DNA of 22,902 nt, from positions 1 through 22,902 of the forward strand of contig JAEYRF010000218.1 of assembly GCA_023409615.1 (NCBI GenBank), in the 5' to 3' direction. A program made the translations under genes and the position numbers. Positions 15,170-22,235 of this stretch are shown here, one piece after another; the stretch's first letter is position 1; every line of letters starts with the position of its first letter. The notes below the pieces were generated by a model. The model saw only the letters and a list, made by a program, of their open reading frames with translations, was not told where the DNA came from and did no database searches. This DNA comes from Bacillota bacterium. GTDB taxonomy: Bacteria; Bacillota; Clostridia; Acetivibrionales; DTU013.

Positions 15170-17758
15170 ATGAATAAAAGAATTTTAGCACTGCTAATGG
15201 TCGTTTTCCTATGCCTGAGTCTGCTGCCTACAGTTGTTTTCGCGGCAACTGGCGACACCGTACTGGCATTCACATCTGACACGCACAACGGTTCCAGCAA
15301 TGCATCTGCCAACAGACTTGATAGTTGGATTGACAATGTGCAACTTGCCAAGGGCGAAATCGATTACATGGGCTTTTGCGGCGATATAGGCAGTAGCTAT
15401 GCCGCTACGGAAGTTGACTACTGGAAATACGTGAAGGACGTAATAGACGTTGTTTCCGAAGAGGGGATTGAGGGCGCCTACACGACCGGCAACCATGAAT
15501 TTATAAACGGAAATTTTTCAACGACATCAAACACGACCAAAACCAATTATACGGTTGATGCCGAAGCCAGGAATGGGGACAACTATCGTATTTATTGCCT
15601 GGGAAGCAATAGTTCGAACCAGACTTATTCACAGGATCAGGTCACAAAGCTGAGTAATTATCTCGCTGGGGTCGATGACGACAAACCCATCTTTGTTCTG
15701 ACCCATTTCCCGCTGCATAGCTACAGCAGCAGAACAACAACTAACGCGGATAAAGTGATTCAAGCGCTAAACACCGCAGTGAACAGCGGCAAAAAGATTG
15801 TTTTTCTGTGGGGGCACAACCACACCGAATCCGATCCCAGCTATGATCAAATTTTACAGCCCGGAAGCAGCATCAAGTTCAAGCAGTCCAACGACACGTC
15901 AACTATTCAGTTTCATTATGCTGCGGCCGGCTGTATGAGTGACAGCGATTACAGTACTGGCAGTGGAAGCGTCGATGGCAAGGGGCTCGTTGTGACCGTT
16001 TCCTCCAGCGATGAACTGCAATTCACCTACTATGATAAAAACGGCAGCGCCATCGGCGTTTCCGACGGGGACGATGAAAGCGGCAGCACCTACACCAGGG
16101 TGGACACACCTGAAGCAGGAAAGCAGTACTTAATCGTGGCGCAGGATGGCAGTAACTATTATGGCCTTACATCTGTTCCAAACACCGGCTATACGAACAA
16201 TAGTAACTATTCATATAGCGGCTTCGATGGTACGGCAGTTACTGTTACAAATAATAAGGTCACCAGTGCTGTCAGCGATGATATGATTTGGAAGCTCGAA
16301 GCCGGCAGCGGCTCAAATTTCCTTATTAAGAACGTAAAGAACGGCAATTATCTGTGTGCTACATATAGCAGCACCGGCAATATGGGCGGCGCACTGAAGC
16401 TTGCCGGAAGCGGTGAGGGCTGGACATATTCCTCGTCTTCTCCAAAGCTTGTACATTCGACAACGAGTAAGCACCTGACATATGAGAAACCGGGCGATGT
16501 GAGCGGCTCTATCAAATCAGGAAGCGCAAACCTGTTCACCATTCGTTCCAGTGGAGATAATGTCTACTTCTATGAAGTTGCAACAGCAGCTAACAATTAT
16601 ACTGTCAACGTGAATAGAGGTACTGGAGGCGGAAAGTTTGCTGAGGGTGCAACTGTCAGCATTACAGCAGACTCCCCTGATACAGGCTATATTTTTGACA
16701 AGTGGATATCAGATGATGTGACATTCGCAGATGGAAATAGTTCCAGCACAACTTTTACTATGCCGGCTAAGACTGTCACTGTTACAGCGACCTATAAAGA
16801 AGCACCGCAGGCAACATTAATCAGTATCGCAATAAAAACCCCAGCAACGAAGTTAGTCTACAAAGTAGGAGAAACACTCGATATCACTGGATTAGTGATT
16901 GAAGGAACCTACAGTGATGCAACTATAAAAACTGAAACAATAACAACAGCAAACATAACTGGTTTTGACAGTTCATCAGCAATAGCGAGTCAGACTCTGA
17001 CAGTAACAGTTGATGGAAAGACAACTACCTACGCTGTAGAAATCAAAGCAGATAGTGGAAGCAGCGGCGGAAGTGGTGGAAGTGGTGGAAGCAGCGGAAG
17101 CAGCGGAAGCAGCGGAAGCAGCGGTTCCTCCCCTGTTGTAGATATTCCGGAAGATGATGTTCCGGCAGGACCAGCCGATCCAAGCAATGAGAAGATTCTC
17201 TTTGATGACGTACCAGAAAACAGTTGGTATTATAATGCGGTTCAGTATGTTGCCGGGAGGGGTTTATTAAATGGTGTATCTGATCACCGGTTCGAACCGA
17301 AAAAAGCTTTGACGAGAGGAATGTTGGTAACTATGCTATGGAGGCTTGAAGATGAGCCGGAAGTAATAACTCCTATCTTGTTTACGGATATAGATGCCGG
17401 AACCTGGTACGCCAATGCTGTTAACTGGGCACATGTAAATGGCATAGTAAAGGGTTATGACGCAGATACATTCGGACCAAACGACCCGGTAACGCGTGAG
17501 CAGATGGCTACGATCTTTTGCAGGTATGCAAGCTATAAGGGTTATGATGTAACTTCAACGGATGATTTAGCTAAATTCAATGACTCAGATGAGATATCTT
17601 CATGGGCATTGACAGCAGTAAAATGGGCGGTAGCTGAGGGACTTATTACAGGTGTAAGTGAAACAAGTATTGACCCTGTTGGAAATACCAGCCGTGCACA
17701 GGCTGCTGCAATTCTTATGAGATTTATTGAAGGAAATGAAACAGACTTAATTAATTAA
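15170..17758 (+). CDS. Secreted SLH-anchored calcineurin-like phosphoesterase
   Basis: Start ATG 15170 is preferred over an in-frame ATG at 15146, because GGAGG lies 7 bases before it and the signal peptide (MNKRILALLMVV to VFA-ATGD, cleavage near residue 25) begins there. The protein has 862 residues. A metallophosphoesterase domain spans about 30-285, with metal ligands D37-x-H39, D72 (GD), N108-H109 (GNHE), H179 and H216-x-H218 (GHNH). Next come an unassigned beta-rich region (about 308-470), an InlB-type repeat (about 476-543, with FDKWISDD and FTMPAKTVTVTATY) and an Ig-like group 3 domain (about 548-626). A Gly-Ser linker (630-654) and three SLH motifs (about 676-730, 736-790, 800-855) complete it. 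It should sit on the cell surface bound to the secondary wall polymer. The substrate is unknown; nucleotides, phosphodiesters or phosphorylated polymers are possible. A terminator follows. Confidence 0.92.
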   Translation: MNKRILALLMVVFLCLSLLPTVVFAATGDTVLAFTSDTHNGSSNASANRLDSWIDNVQLAKGEIDYMGFCGDIGSSYAATEVDYWKYVKDVIDVVSEEGIEGAYTTGNHEFINGNFSTTSNTTKTNYTVDAEARNGDNYRIYCLGSNSSNQTYSQDQVTKLSNYLAGVDDDKPIFVLTHFPLHSYSSRTTTNADKVIQALNTAVNSGKKIVFLWGHNHTESDPSYDQILQPGSSIKFKQSNDTSTIQFHYAAAGCMSDSDYSTGSGSVDGKGLVVTVSSSDELQFTYYDKNGSAIGVSDGDDESGSTYTRVDTPEAGKQYLIVAQDGSNYYGLTSVPNTGYTNNSNYSYSGFDGTAVTVTNNKVTSAVSDDMIWKLEAGSGSNFLIKNVKNGNYLCATYSSTGNMGGALKLAGSGEGWTYSSSSPKLVHSTTSKHLTYEKPGDVSGSIKSGSANLFTIRSSGDNVYFYEVATAANNYTVNVNRGTGGGKFAEGATVSITADSPDTGYIFDKWISDDVTFADGNSSSTTFTMPAKTVTVTATYKEAPQATLISIAIKTPATKLVYKVGETLDITGLVIEGTYSDATIKTETITTANITGFDSSSAIASQTLTVTVDGKTTTYAVEIKADSGSSGGSGGSGGSSGSSGSSGSSGSSPVVDIPEDDVPAGPADPSNEKILFDDVPENSWYYNAVQYVAGRGLLNGVSDHRFEPKKALTRGMLVTMLWRLEDEPEVITPILFTDIDAGTWYANAVNWAHVNGIVKGYDADTFGPNDPVTREQMATIFCRYASYKGYDVTSTDDLAKFNDSDEISSWALTAVKWAVAEGLITGVSETSIDPVGNTSRAQAAAILMRFIEGNETDLIN
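17057..17131 (+). repeat. Tandem 9-base repeats coding a Gly-Ser linker
   Basis: Units of the type GGAAGCAGC and GGAAGTGGT are repeated in tandem and encode a GSS/GSG spacer between the Ig-like domain and the SLH motifs. Near-identical units in the second half (four GGAAGCAGC in a row) suggest slippage-prone expansion, so linker length may vary between strains. Confidence 0.85.
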
Positions 17759-17766
17759 TTAATTAA
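17747..17766. repeat. Five tandem TTAA units at the stop codon
   Basis: TTAA is repeated five times, covering the last codons and the TAA stop of the SLH protein gene. The run gives stops in several frames. Slippage here would change only the last residue or two. Confidence 0.7.
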
Positions 17767-17810
17767 TCCAAATTTTACAAAATATCTCCCACGCATGCAA
17801 GAGAAATGAC

Positions 17811-17840
17811 GGCCTTCAGGAATTGCCCTGAAGGCCTTTT
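17811..17840 (+). terminator. Intrinsic terminator of the SLH protein gene
   Basis: GGCCTTCAGG (17811-17820) and CCTGAAGGCC (17827-17836) form a perfect 10-base-pair stem with an AATTGC loop, followed by TTTT. It lies 52 bases after the stop codon. On the other strand the stem is not followed by a good T run, though it could still weakly stop transcripts coming from the rubrerythrin side. Confidence 0.92.
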
Positions 17841-17894
17841 CTCCAATTCACGGCATACGCGTTGATTATTGGATAATAGCTATCGTTTGAGCAA

Positions 17895-18875
17895 TTAATA
17901 CTCAATAAACTTATCACCGGCTACACCACAAATACTGCACTTATCTGGTCGGAATTTTTCAATGTTTCCACAGACAGGGCAAAGGTAATAAAAGATTTCA
18001 TCTGTATTATCAAGGTTCTCCAATGAGTCTTTATAAAGCTTAGCATGAACCTCTTCTGCTTTCATTGCAAATGTAAATGACATAGCTGCAGACTTATTAC
18101 CTTCAGCTTCTGCTTGTTTTACGAAAGGAGGGTACATATCTTTATATTCATAGGTTTCGCCTTTAATCCCATCCTTCAAATTATCTGTTGTGGAACCGAT
18201 TTTACCTGCAACCTCAAAATGCTTTAGGGCATGTAATGTCTCAGCATCTGCTGCTGCTCTAAAAAGTTTCGCTGCATTGAGCTTTCCTTCTTTTTCAGCT
18301 TTCCTGGCATATGCTGTATACTTTCTGTTTGCCTCGGCTTCTCCCGCAAATGCCGCCATCAGATTCTTTAGTGTCTTATTTTCACTCATCTTTTCATCCT
18401 CCTTATTCTTATCAAATGATGTTATTAGCCTTTCTACAGTATCCTTGGGGAATCCTTCTGCTTGCTTGCTGTCAAGCAAAGAACGCAGAAAATCTTGTAC
18501 ATTATCACTTTGTGGAAGCATGTATCCTGCTTCACGAATGATGTCCTCCGTCATGATATGATTGGATTTTTCAATAGCAGCAGCCAGCTTTCCGTGCAGT
18601 CCGGCAGCAATATTCTCTTGCTGTGACTTACTGCGCAAAAGCGCTTTCAATGCACCTAAAACTGCATCGTTTTTTTGCTGCTGCGGAGGATATTCAAAAG
18701 GAACCATTGAAATTGCTCTTGAAGGACAGGCGTCTGCACAATCGCCGCAGCCAATACATTTTTCAACATCGATAATACTGTTTTCGGTGTCAGTCGCTCC
18801 TGTAGGGCAAACATACAGGCATAAACAGTCTTTGGTGCACAAGCGTATATTTCTTACTGCATATTTCTTAGCCAC
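17895..18875 (-). CDS. Ferredoxin-rubrerythrin fusion protein
   Basis: The frame encodes 326 residues. Residues 1-60 are a two-cluster ferredoxin domain: C13, D16, C17, C19, C23-P24, then canonical C40, C43, C46, C50-P51. Residues 61-162 are a helical linker region. Residues 163-326 are a complete rubrerythrin: ferritin-like di-iron ligands E179, E212-xx-H215, E240 or E243 and E274-xx-H277, then a C-terminal rubredoxin knuckle C299, C302, C313, C316. Rubrerythrins reduce hydrogen peroxide in anaerobes; the ferredoxin part could feed electrons. Start is GTG 18875 with AGGGAGG overlapping the rubredoxin gene's end. A strong internal ribosome site precedes Met163 (18389), so a free rubrerythrin may also be made. 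No stop codon or frameshift separates the parts. Confidence 0.88.
   Translation of the reverse strand: MAKKYAVRNIRLCTKDCLCLYVCPTGATDTENSIIDVEKCIGCGDCADACPSRAISMVPFEYPPQQQKNDAVLGALKALLRSKSQQENIAAGLHGKLAAAIEKSNHIMTEDIIREAGYMLPQSDNVQDFLRSLLDSKQAEGFPKDTVERLITSFDKNKEDEKMSENKTLKNLMAAFAGEAEANRKYTAYARKAEKEGKLNAAKLFRAAADAETLHALKHFEVAGKIGSTTDNLKDGIKGETYEYKDMYPPFVKQAEAEGNKSAAMSFTFAMKAEEVHAKLYKDSLENLDNTDEIFYYLCPVCGNIEKFRPDKCSICGVAGDKFIEY
18389..18404 (-). promoter_or_regulatory. Internal ribosome binding site and ATG for stand-alone rubrerythrin
   Basis: On the minus strand AAGGAGGA (18404-18397) lies 7 bases before ATG 18389, in the frame of the fusion. The protein from this ATG begins MSENKTLKNLMAAFAGEAEA, which looks like the normal N-terminus of a rubrerythrin, and would be 164 residues long. 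The match to the anti-Shine-Dalgarno is among the best in the window, stronger than at many true starts. Confidence 0.7.
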
Positions 18876-18880
18876 TATAA

Positions 18881-19549
18881 TTACCTCCCTTCAACCTTTT
18901 CGAATTTCCAATTCGGAACCTTGCAAACAGGGCAAACCTCCGGCAGCTTATCGCCTATGTAAACAAATCCGCAGATAGTACAAACATAAACCCCGGTGTT
19001 TTCCAGCATGGCATCTCCCTCCTTCTTATATCGTGTCAAGAGAGATTTTAAGATACGAGTAACCTTCTCACTCCATACCAAAGCACGCAGTGCGCCCCGA
19101 TCTTTAGCATCAGATGCTATAGCATTAGCATTTGGTATATTCAGCTTAAGATCTTTTTCAATAAGGTCAAGCAGCTTATCGAAATCCAGATTTTCGGCGG
19201 GTGTCGCAGTTGATTTAAAATAATCAGCCAGTTTTTTAAATAGTGTTGCTTCTTCCTGCTTATACTGCTTTTCACAGCCACGGGCAAGATTTGTACAAAG
19301 CGCACTAAGTTCCTGCGGAGAAAGTTCCTGCATGTCCGAAGGCATGTCCATTACTGGTTTTGGCTTCTCCTCATCAGCTGTAGCAGGTCCACCCTGTTTC
19401 TCAAATTCTGATTTCTCCGCACCACAGATTGGGCAAACCCAATCATCCGGCAGATCTTCCCACTTTGTGCCCGGTGCAATGCCTGCCTCAGGTATTCCGT
19501 TTGCCTCATCGTAGACAAATCCACAAACGGTACATACGTATTTTGCCAT
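18881..19549 (-). CDS. Two-headed rubredoxin with helical middle region
   Basis: The protein is 222 residues. Residues 1-52 form a full rubredoxin: C6-xx-C9, then C39-xx-C42, with the usual PGTKWEDLPDDWVCP core. Residues about 72-180 are helical with no family I recognise, and include C85 and C92. Residues 187-220 form a short rubredoxin-like knuckle of the rubrerythrin type: C190-xx-C193 and C206-xx-C209, lacking the long middle insert. Rubredoxin carries electrons to rubrerythrin or flavodiiron enzymes. The adjacent ferredoxin-rubrerythrin fusion, 5 bases downstream, is the obvious partner. Start ATG 19549 has a GGGGG ribosome site. It begins 47 bases after the NifX-like gene, so it may belong to the same transcript. 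Confidence 0.9.
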   Translation of the reverse strand: MAKYVCTVCGFVYDEANGIPEAGIAPGTKWEDLPDDWVCPICGAEKSEFEKQGGPATADEEKPKPVMDMPSDMQELSPQELSALCTNLARGCEKQYKQEEATLFKKLADYFKSTATPAENLDFDKLLDLIEKDLKLNIPNANAIASDAKDRGALRALVWSEKVTRILKSLLTRYKKEGDAMLENTGVYVCTICGFVYIGDKLPEVCPVCKVPNWKFEKVEGR

Positions 19550-19596
19550 TTTCTAACCCCCTTCATATATAATTTATTGTTTTTACGGCTAATAGC

Positions 19597-19956
19597 CTAA
19601 CCTCCACATTCGTCATGGTGTTGATGATCGTGACAAACAGAACCTGTTGATTTTAGAGAGCCTTGTAAATATGCTTCAACCGCAGCTTTAGCATTTCCGC
19701 TCGCCCCAATTATCACCTCTATGTCTTTTTCATTGAAGATATCAATAGCGCCGCCGCCCATTCCTCCTGATATAATAACATTCACACCCATATCATTCAG
19801 GAAGTTAGGAAGGAAGCCGGGCCTATGCCCTGGATTAGGTATAGACTCACTTTTTACTATCTGATTGTCTTCGACTTCAAAAATATTGAAGTTTACGCAA
19901 TGCCCAAAATGTTCCGTTACCATTTCATTTTCACTTGCTACTGCAATTTTAATCAT
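19597..19956 (-). CDS. NifX/NifB C-terminal-like (dinitrogenase cofactor family) protein
   Basis: A 119-residue cytosolic protein of the family that includes NifX, NafY, the NifB C-terminus and many clostridial 'MTH1175-like' proteins, which bind iron-sulfur or FeMo-cofactor precursors. Family signs are the opening MIKIAVASENEMVTEHFGHC, the central PGFLPNFLNDMGVNVIISGGMGGGAI and GASGNAKAAVEAYLQG. The His/Cys-rich tail (CHDHQHHDECGG) is a likely metal-binding end. The start overlaps the stop of the C_GCAxxG_C_C gene by four bases (ATGA). No nitrogenase structural genes are visible, so a general metallocluster chaperone role is more likely than nitrogen fixation. Confidence 0.88.
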   Translation of the reverse strand: MIKIAVASENEMVTEHFGHCVNFNIFEVEDNQIVKSESIPNPGHRPGFLPNFLNDMGVNVIISGGMGGGAIDIFNEKDIEVIIGASGNAKAAVEAYLQGSLKSTGSVCHDHQHHDECGG

Positions 19957-20420
19957 GGTTTTCTCCTCCTTTTTTTGCTTAAAATATATTCATCAAGTAT
20001 CCTTGCTGCTTGTTCAACAATTTCTGTACAAGGACGCTTTTTATAATAATTTTCATTTCTGGTCTCTGGTATAGGATTATCATGCTTTATTGAAATGCCT
20101 AACAGTTCCCTGCATATGATTGAACCGTTTTCTTTTTCAAATTGCTTCGCTAAATCCTGAATGAGCCTGTAATGTTCTGTTTTTGCTCTTTTGTCAGACG
20201 CATCTGTGTAACCATATTTCATGCCGACAACCATAAACATACCTGTCACTGCTCCGCATACTTCCCGCAATCTGCCCATTCCGCCACCAAAAGAAGATGC
20301 AATTTTTAACGCCGTATCATTAGTCAGTCCTGTTTCATCACAAAAAGCAGCAAAAACAGATTGAGAACAATTGTAGCCTTTTTCAAACAATTCTCCTGCC
20401 AAATCTGAATGTCCACTCAT
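19953..20420 (-). CDS. C_GCAxxG_C_C family redox protein
   Basis: This 155-residue protein has the cysteine pattern that names the family: C18 in GYNCSQSVFAAF, C55 in the GGGMGRLREVCGAVTG core, C103 and C131. The biochemical function of the family is not established. Members are common in anaerobes next to redox and iron-sulfur genes, and the conserved cysteines suggest cluster or metal binding. The C-terminus is basic (KKRRRKP). It overlaps by four bases with genes on both sides (ATGA overlaps at 20417-20420 and 19953-19956), giving tight translational coupling within the Mrp operon. Confidence 0.88.
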   Translation of the reverse strand: MSGHSDLAGELFEKGYNCSQSVFAAFCDETGLTNDTALKIASSFGGGMGRLREVCGAVTGMFMVVGMKYGYTDASDKRAKTEHYRLIQDLAKQFEKENGSIICRELLGISIKHDNPIPETRNENYYKKRPCTEIVEQAARILDEYILSKKRRRKP

Positions 20421-21265
20421 TTATTATTATCCTCAATGCTTTCCTCCAATATTTTTGTCACAGGCTCAAGCCAATTGCCATCAAAAAGCTCTATCGTACC
20501 CCTATCACAAGCTGCAGATATTTTCGAGTCAATGGGAAGCTTTGCAAGAACCTTAAGATTATGTTTTTCAGCTATTTCTTCTATATGGCTGTCGCCGAAA
20601 ATCTTGTGTTCCTTGCCACAATCTGAGCATTTAAAATACGACATATTTTCTACTAAGCCAATGATGGGGATATTCATCATTTCTGCCATCTTGACTGCTT
20701 TTGACACAATCATTGATACCAATTCTTGAGGCGAAGTTACAACAATAATCCCATCAACAGCAATGGATTGAAATACTGTAAGGGGAACATCACCAGTGCC
20801 CGGTGGCATATCGATGAACATAAAATCCACATCGCTCCAGATAACATCTGTCCAGAACTGCTTAACCGTATTGCCAATTATAGGTCCTCTCCACACAACA
20901 GGATCAGTATCATTCTCTAATAGCAAATTAACTGACATGATATCAATACCTGTCTTGCTCTTAACAGGGAATAAGCCAAATTCACTTCCTGTGGCTTTTT
21001 CTCTAATACCAAATGCCTTAGGAATAGAAGGTCCGGTTACATCTGCGTCCAGAATAGCGGTATGATAACTCATTCTATTCATGGTAACTGCAAGCATGGA
21101 GGTTACCAGTGACTTGCCAACTCCTCCTTTGCCGCTGACAACACCTATAACCTTTTTTATACTGCTCATTTCATGTGGTTTCTCGGAGAAATCATTTTTC
21201 TTTTCCTTTCTTTCTGTACAGTCCTCCGAGCAACTGCTACAGCTTTGATTGCAATTTTCGCTCAT
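20417..21265 (-). CDS. mrp: Mrp/ApbC (NBP35-type) iron-sulfur carrier ATPase
   Basis: The protein is a 282-residue deviant-Walker P-loop ATPase that carries [4Fe-4S] clusters to apo-proteins. The P-loop is VSGKGGVGKS near residues 43-52, followed by DADVTGPSIPKAFG and the FIDMPPGTGDVPL switch. The bridging-cluster CxxC motif is present at FKCSDCGKEH. A cysteine-rich N-terminus (C5, C9, C12, C16) resembles the N-terminal ferredoxin-like motif of NBP35 proteins. An AGGAG ribosome site precedes the ATG. It overlaps the next gene by four bases, and an 85-base gap separates it from the upstream MinD-like gene. Confidence 0.9.
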   Translation of the reverse strand: MSENCNQSCSSCSEDCTERKEKKNDFSEKPHEMSSIKKVIGVVSGKGGVGKSLVTSMLAVTMNRMSYHTAILDADVTGPSIPKAFGIREKATGSEFGLFPVKSKTGIDIMSVNLLLENDTDPVVWRGPIIGNTVKQFWTDVIWSDVDFMFIDMPPGTGDVPLTVFQSIAVDGIIVVTSPQELVSMIVSKAVKMAEMMNIPIIGLVENMSYFKCSDCGKEHKIFGDSHIEEIAEKHNLKVLAKLPIDSKISAACDRGTIELFDGNWLEPVTKILEESIEDNNK

Positions 21266-21350
21266 AATCTTAGCTCCTTTGTTTTATATTGGTATTACGA
21301 AACAACATGGCTTTTCCATAATAATGTCTTATCGATTAATGTTTTGATAA

Positions 21351-22235
21351 TCATGACCTCAGCCCACCACCTTCTTCAAACAACAGTTCCATTGTCGTGT
21401 TATAAATTGCTTTCACTGCTGCACCTGAGATACAGTCTATATCAACAATTGTCTGTCCGTTATTAATCGCTTTTACGGCGTTCGAATCAAAAGGTATTCT
21501 ACCCATAAGGCTAATCCCTTGATCTATACAGAAGCTTTCTATTTTTTCTGTATTTTGCATATTTGTGTCAAACTTATTGATACACACCGCCGTCTTTACA
21601 CCAAATTTTGCTGCTGTATTTATAATCCGTTCCATATCACTAATTCCAGATATGGAGGGTTCGGCCACAATTAACACCATATCTACGCCGCTCAAAGATG
21701 CTATAACCGAGCACCCTATGCCGGGAGAACCGTCAATAATAGCAAAATACGAATTAGCGGCTACAGACTTCATCTGCTTTTTTACCTCAGTGACTAACAT
21801 TCCGGAAGTGCCGCTACCCATTTTTAACTGTGCTGTAGAAAATACTTCTTCCTCATCTGAATATAACATCAGCTCACCGGCTACAGCAGGTTTTAAAGCT
21901 ACAGCTCCAACCGGACAAGCAAGCTCGCAAACCCCGCAGCCTTCACAGGCAAAAGGATCTACCTTGTATTTCTTGTCTGCTGAAATAGCATCAAATCGGC
22001 ACTTTCGCATGCATTGTCCGCACTCTATGCACAGATCTGTATCTATTTCAGCTTTCGGCAATCCATAATAATCTGTTTCCCTTGGATGAGAACTTTGTTT
22101 TGTTATAAGGTGCAGGTTAGGTGCATCTACATCGCAATCCGCATAAGCCTTAGCCATTGAAAGCTTGATAAAAGCACTGGCTATAGTAGTTTTTCCAGTA
22201 CCGCCTTTACCGCTAAGAATTAGAAGTTGTTTCAT
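21351..22235 (-). CDS. MinD-like ATPase with inserted 2[4Fe-4S] ferredoxin domain
   Basis: The protein is 294 residues. A deviant Walker A (SGKGGTGKTT, about 8-17) and DCDVDAPNLHL (34-42) are followed by a ferredoxin insert. The first cluster is C69, C72, C75, C79, and the second is C97, C100, C103, C107-P108. The P-loop fold then resumes with IIDGSPGIGCSVIASLSG and VAEPSISGISDMERI. These ATPases usually occur in pairs in anaerobes beside NifX-like and Mrp genes; their exact substrate is not established, but iron-sulfur cluster handling is likely. It overlaps the upstream paralogue by 23 bases, so the two are probably co-translated and may form a heterodimer. Confidence 0.9.
   Translation of the reverse strand: MKQLLILSGKGGTGKTTIASAFIKLSMAKAYADCDVDAPNLHLITKQSSHPRETDYYGLPKAEIDTDLCIECGQCMRKCRFDAISADKKYKVDPFACEGCGVCELACPVGAVALKPAVAGELMLYSDEEEVFSTAQLKMGSGTSGMLVTEVKKQMKSVAANSYFAIIDGSPGIGCSVIASLSGVDMVLIVAEPSISGISDMERIINTAAKFGVKTAVCINKFDTNMQNTEKIESFCIDQGISLMGRIPFDSNAVKAINNGQTIVDIDCISGAAVKAIYNTTMELLFEEGGGLRS

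Noticed and set aside
17057..17131. Tandem repeat considered as a CRISPR array or minisatellite
   Set aside because: Units are 9 bases with no spacers and lie in frame within a coding region, encoding a Gly-Ser linker.
19563..19600. GGCT-ATT-AGCC hairpin between the NifX-like and rubredoxin genes as terminator
   Set aside because: The stem is only four to five pairs and is followed on the minus strand by A-rich rather than T-rich sequence.
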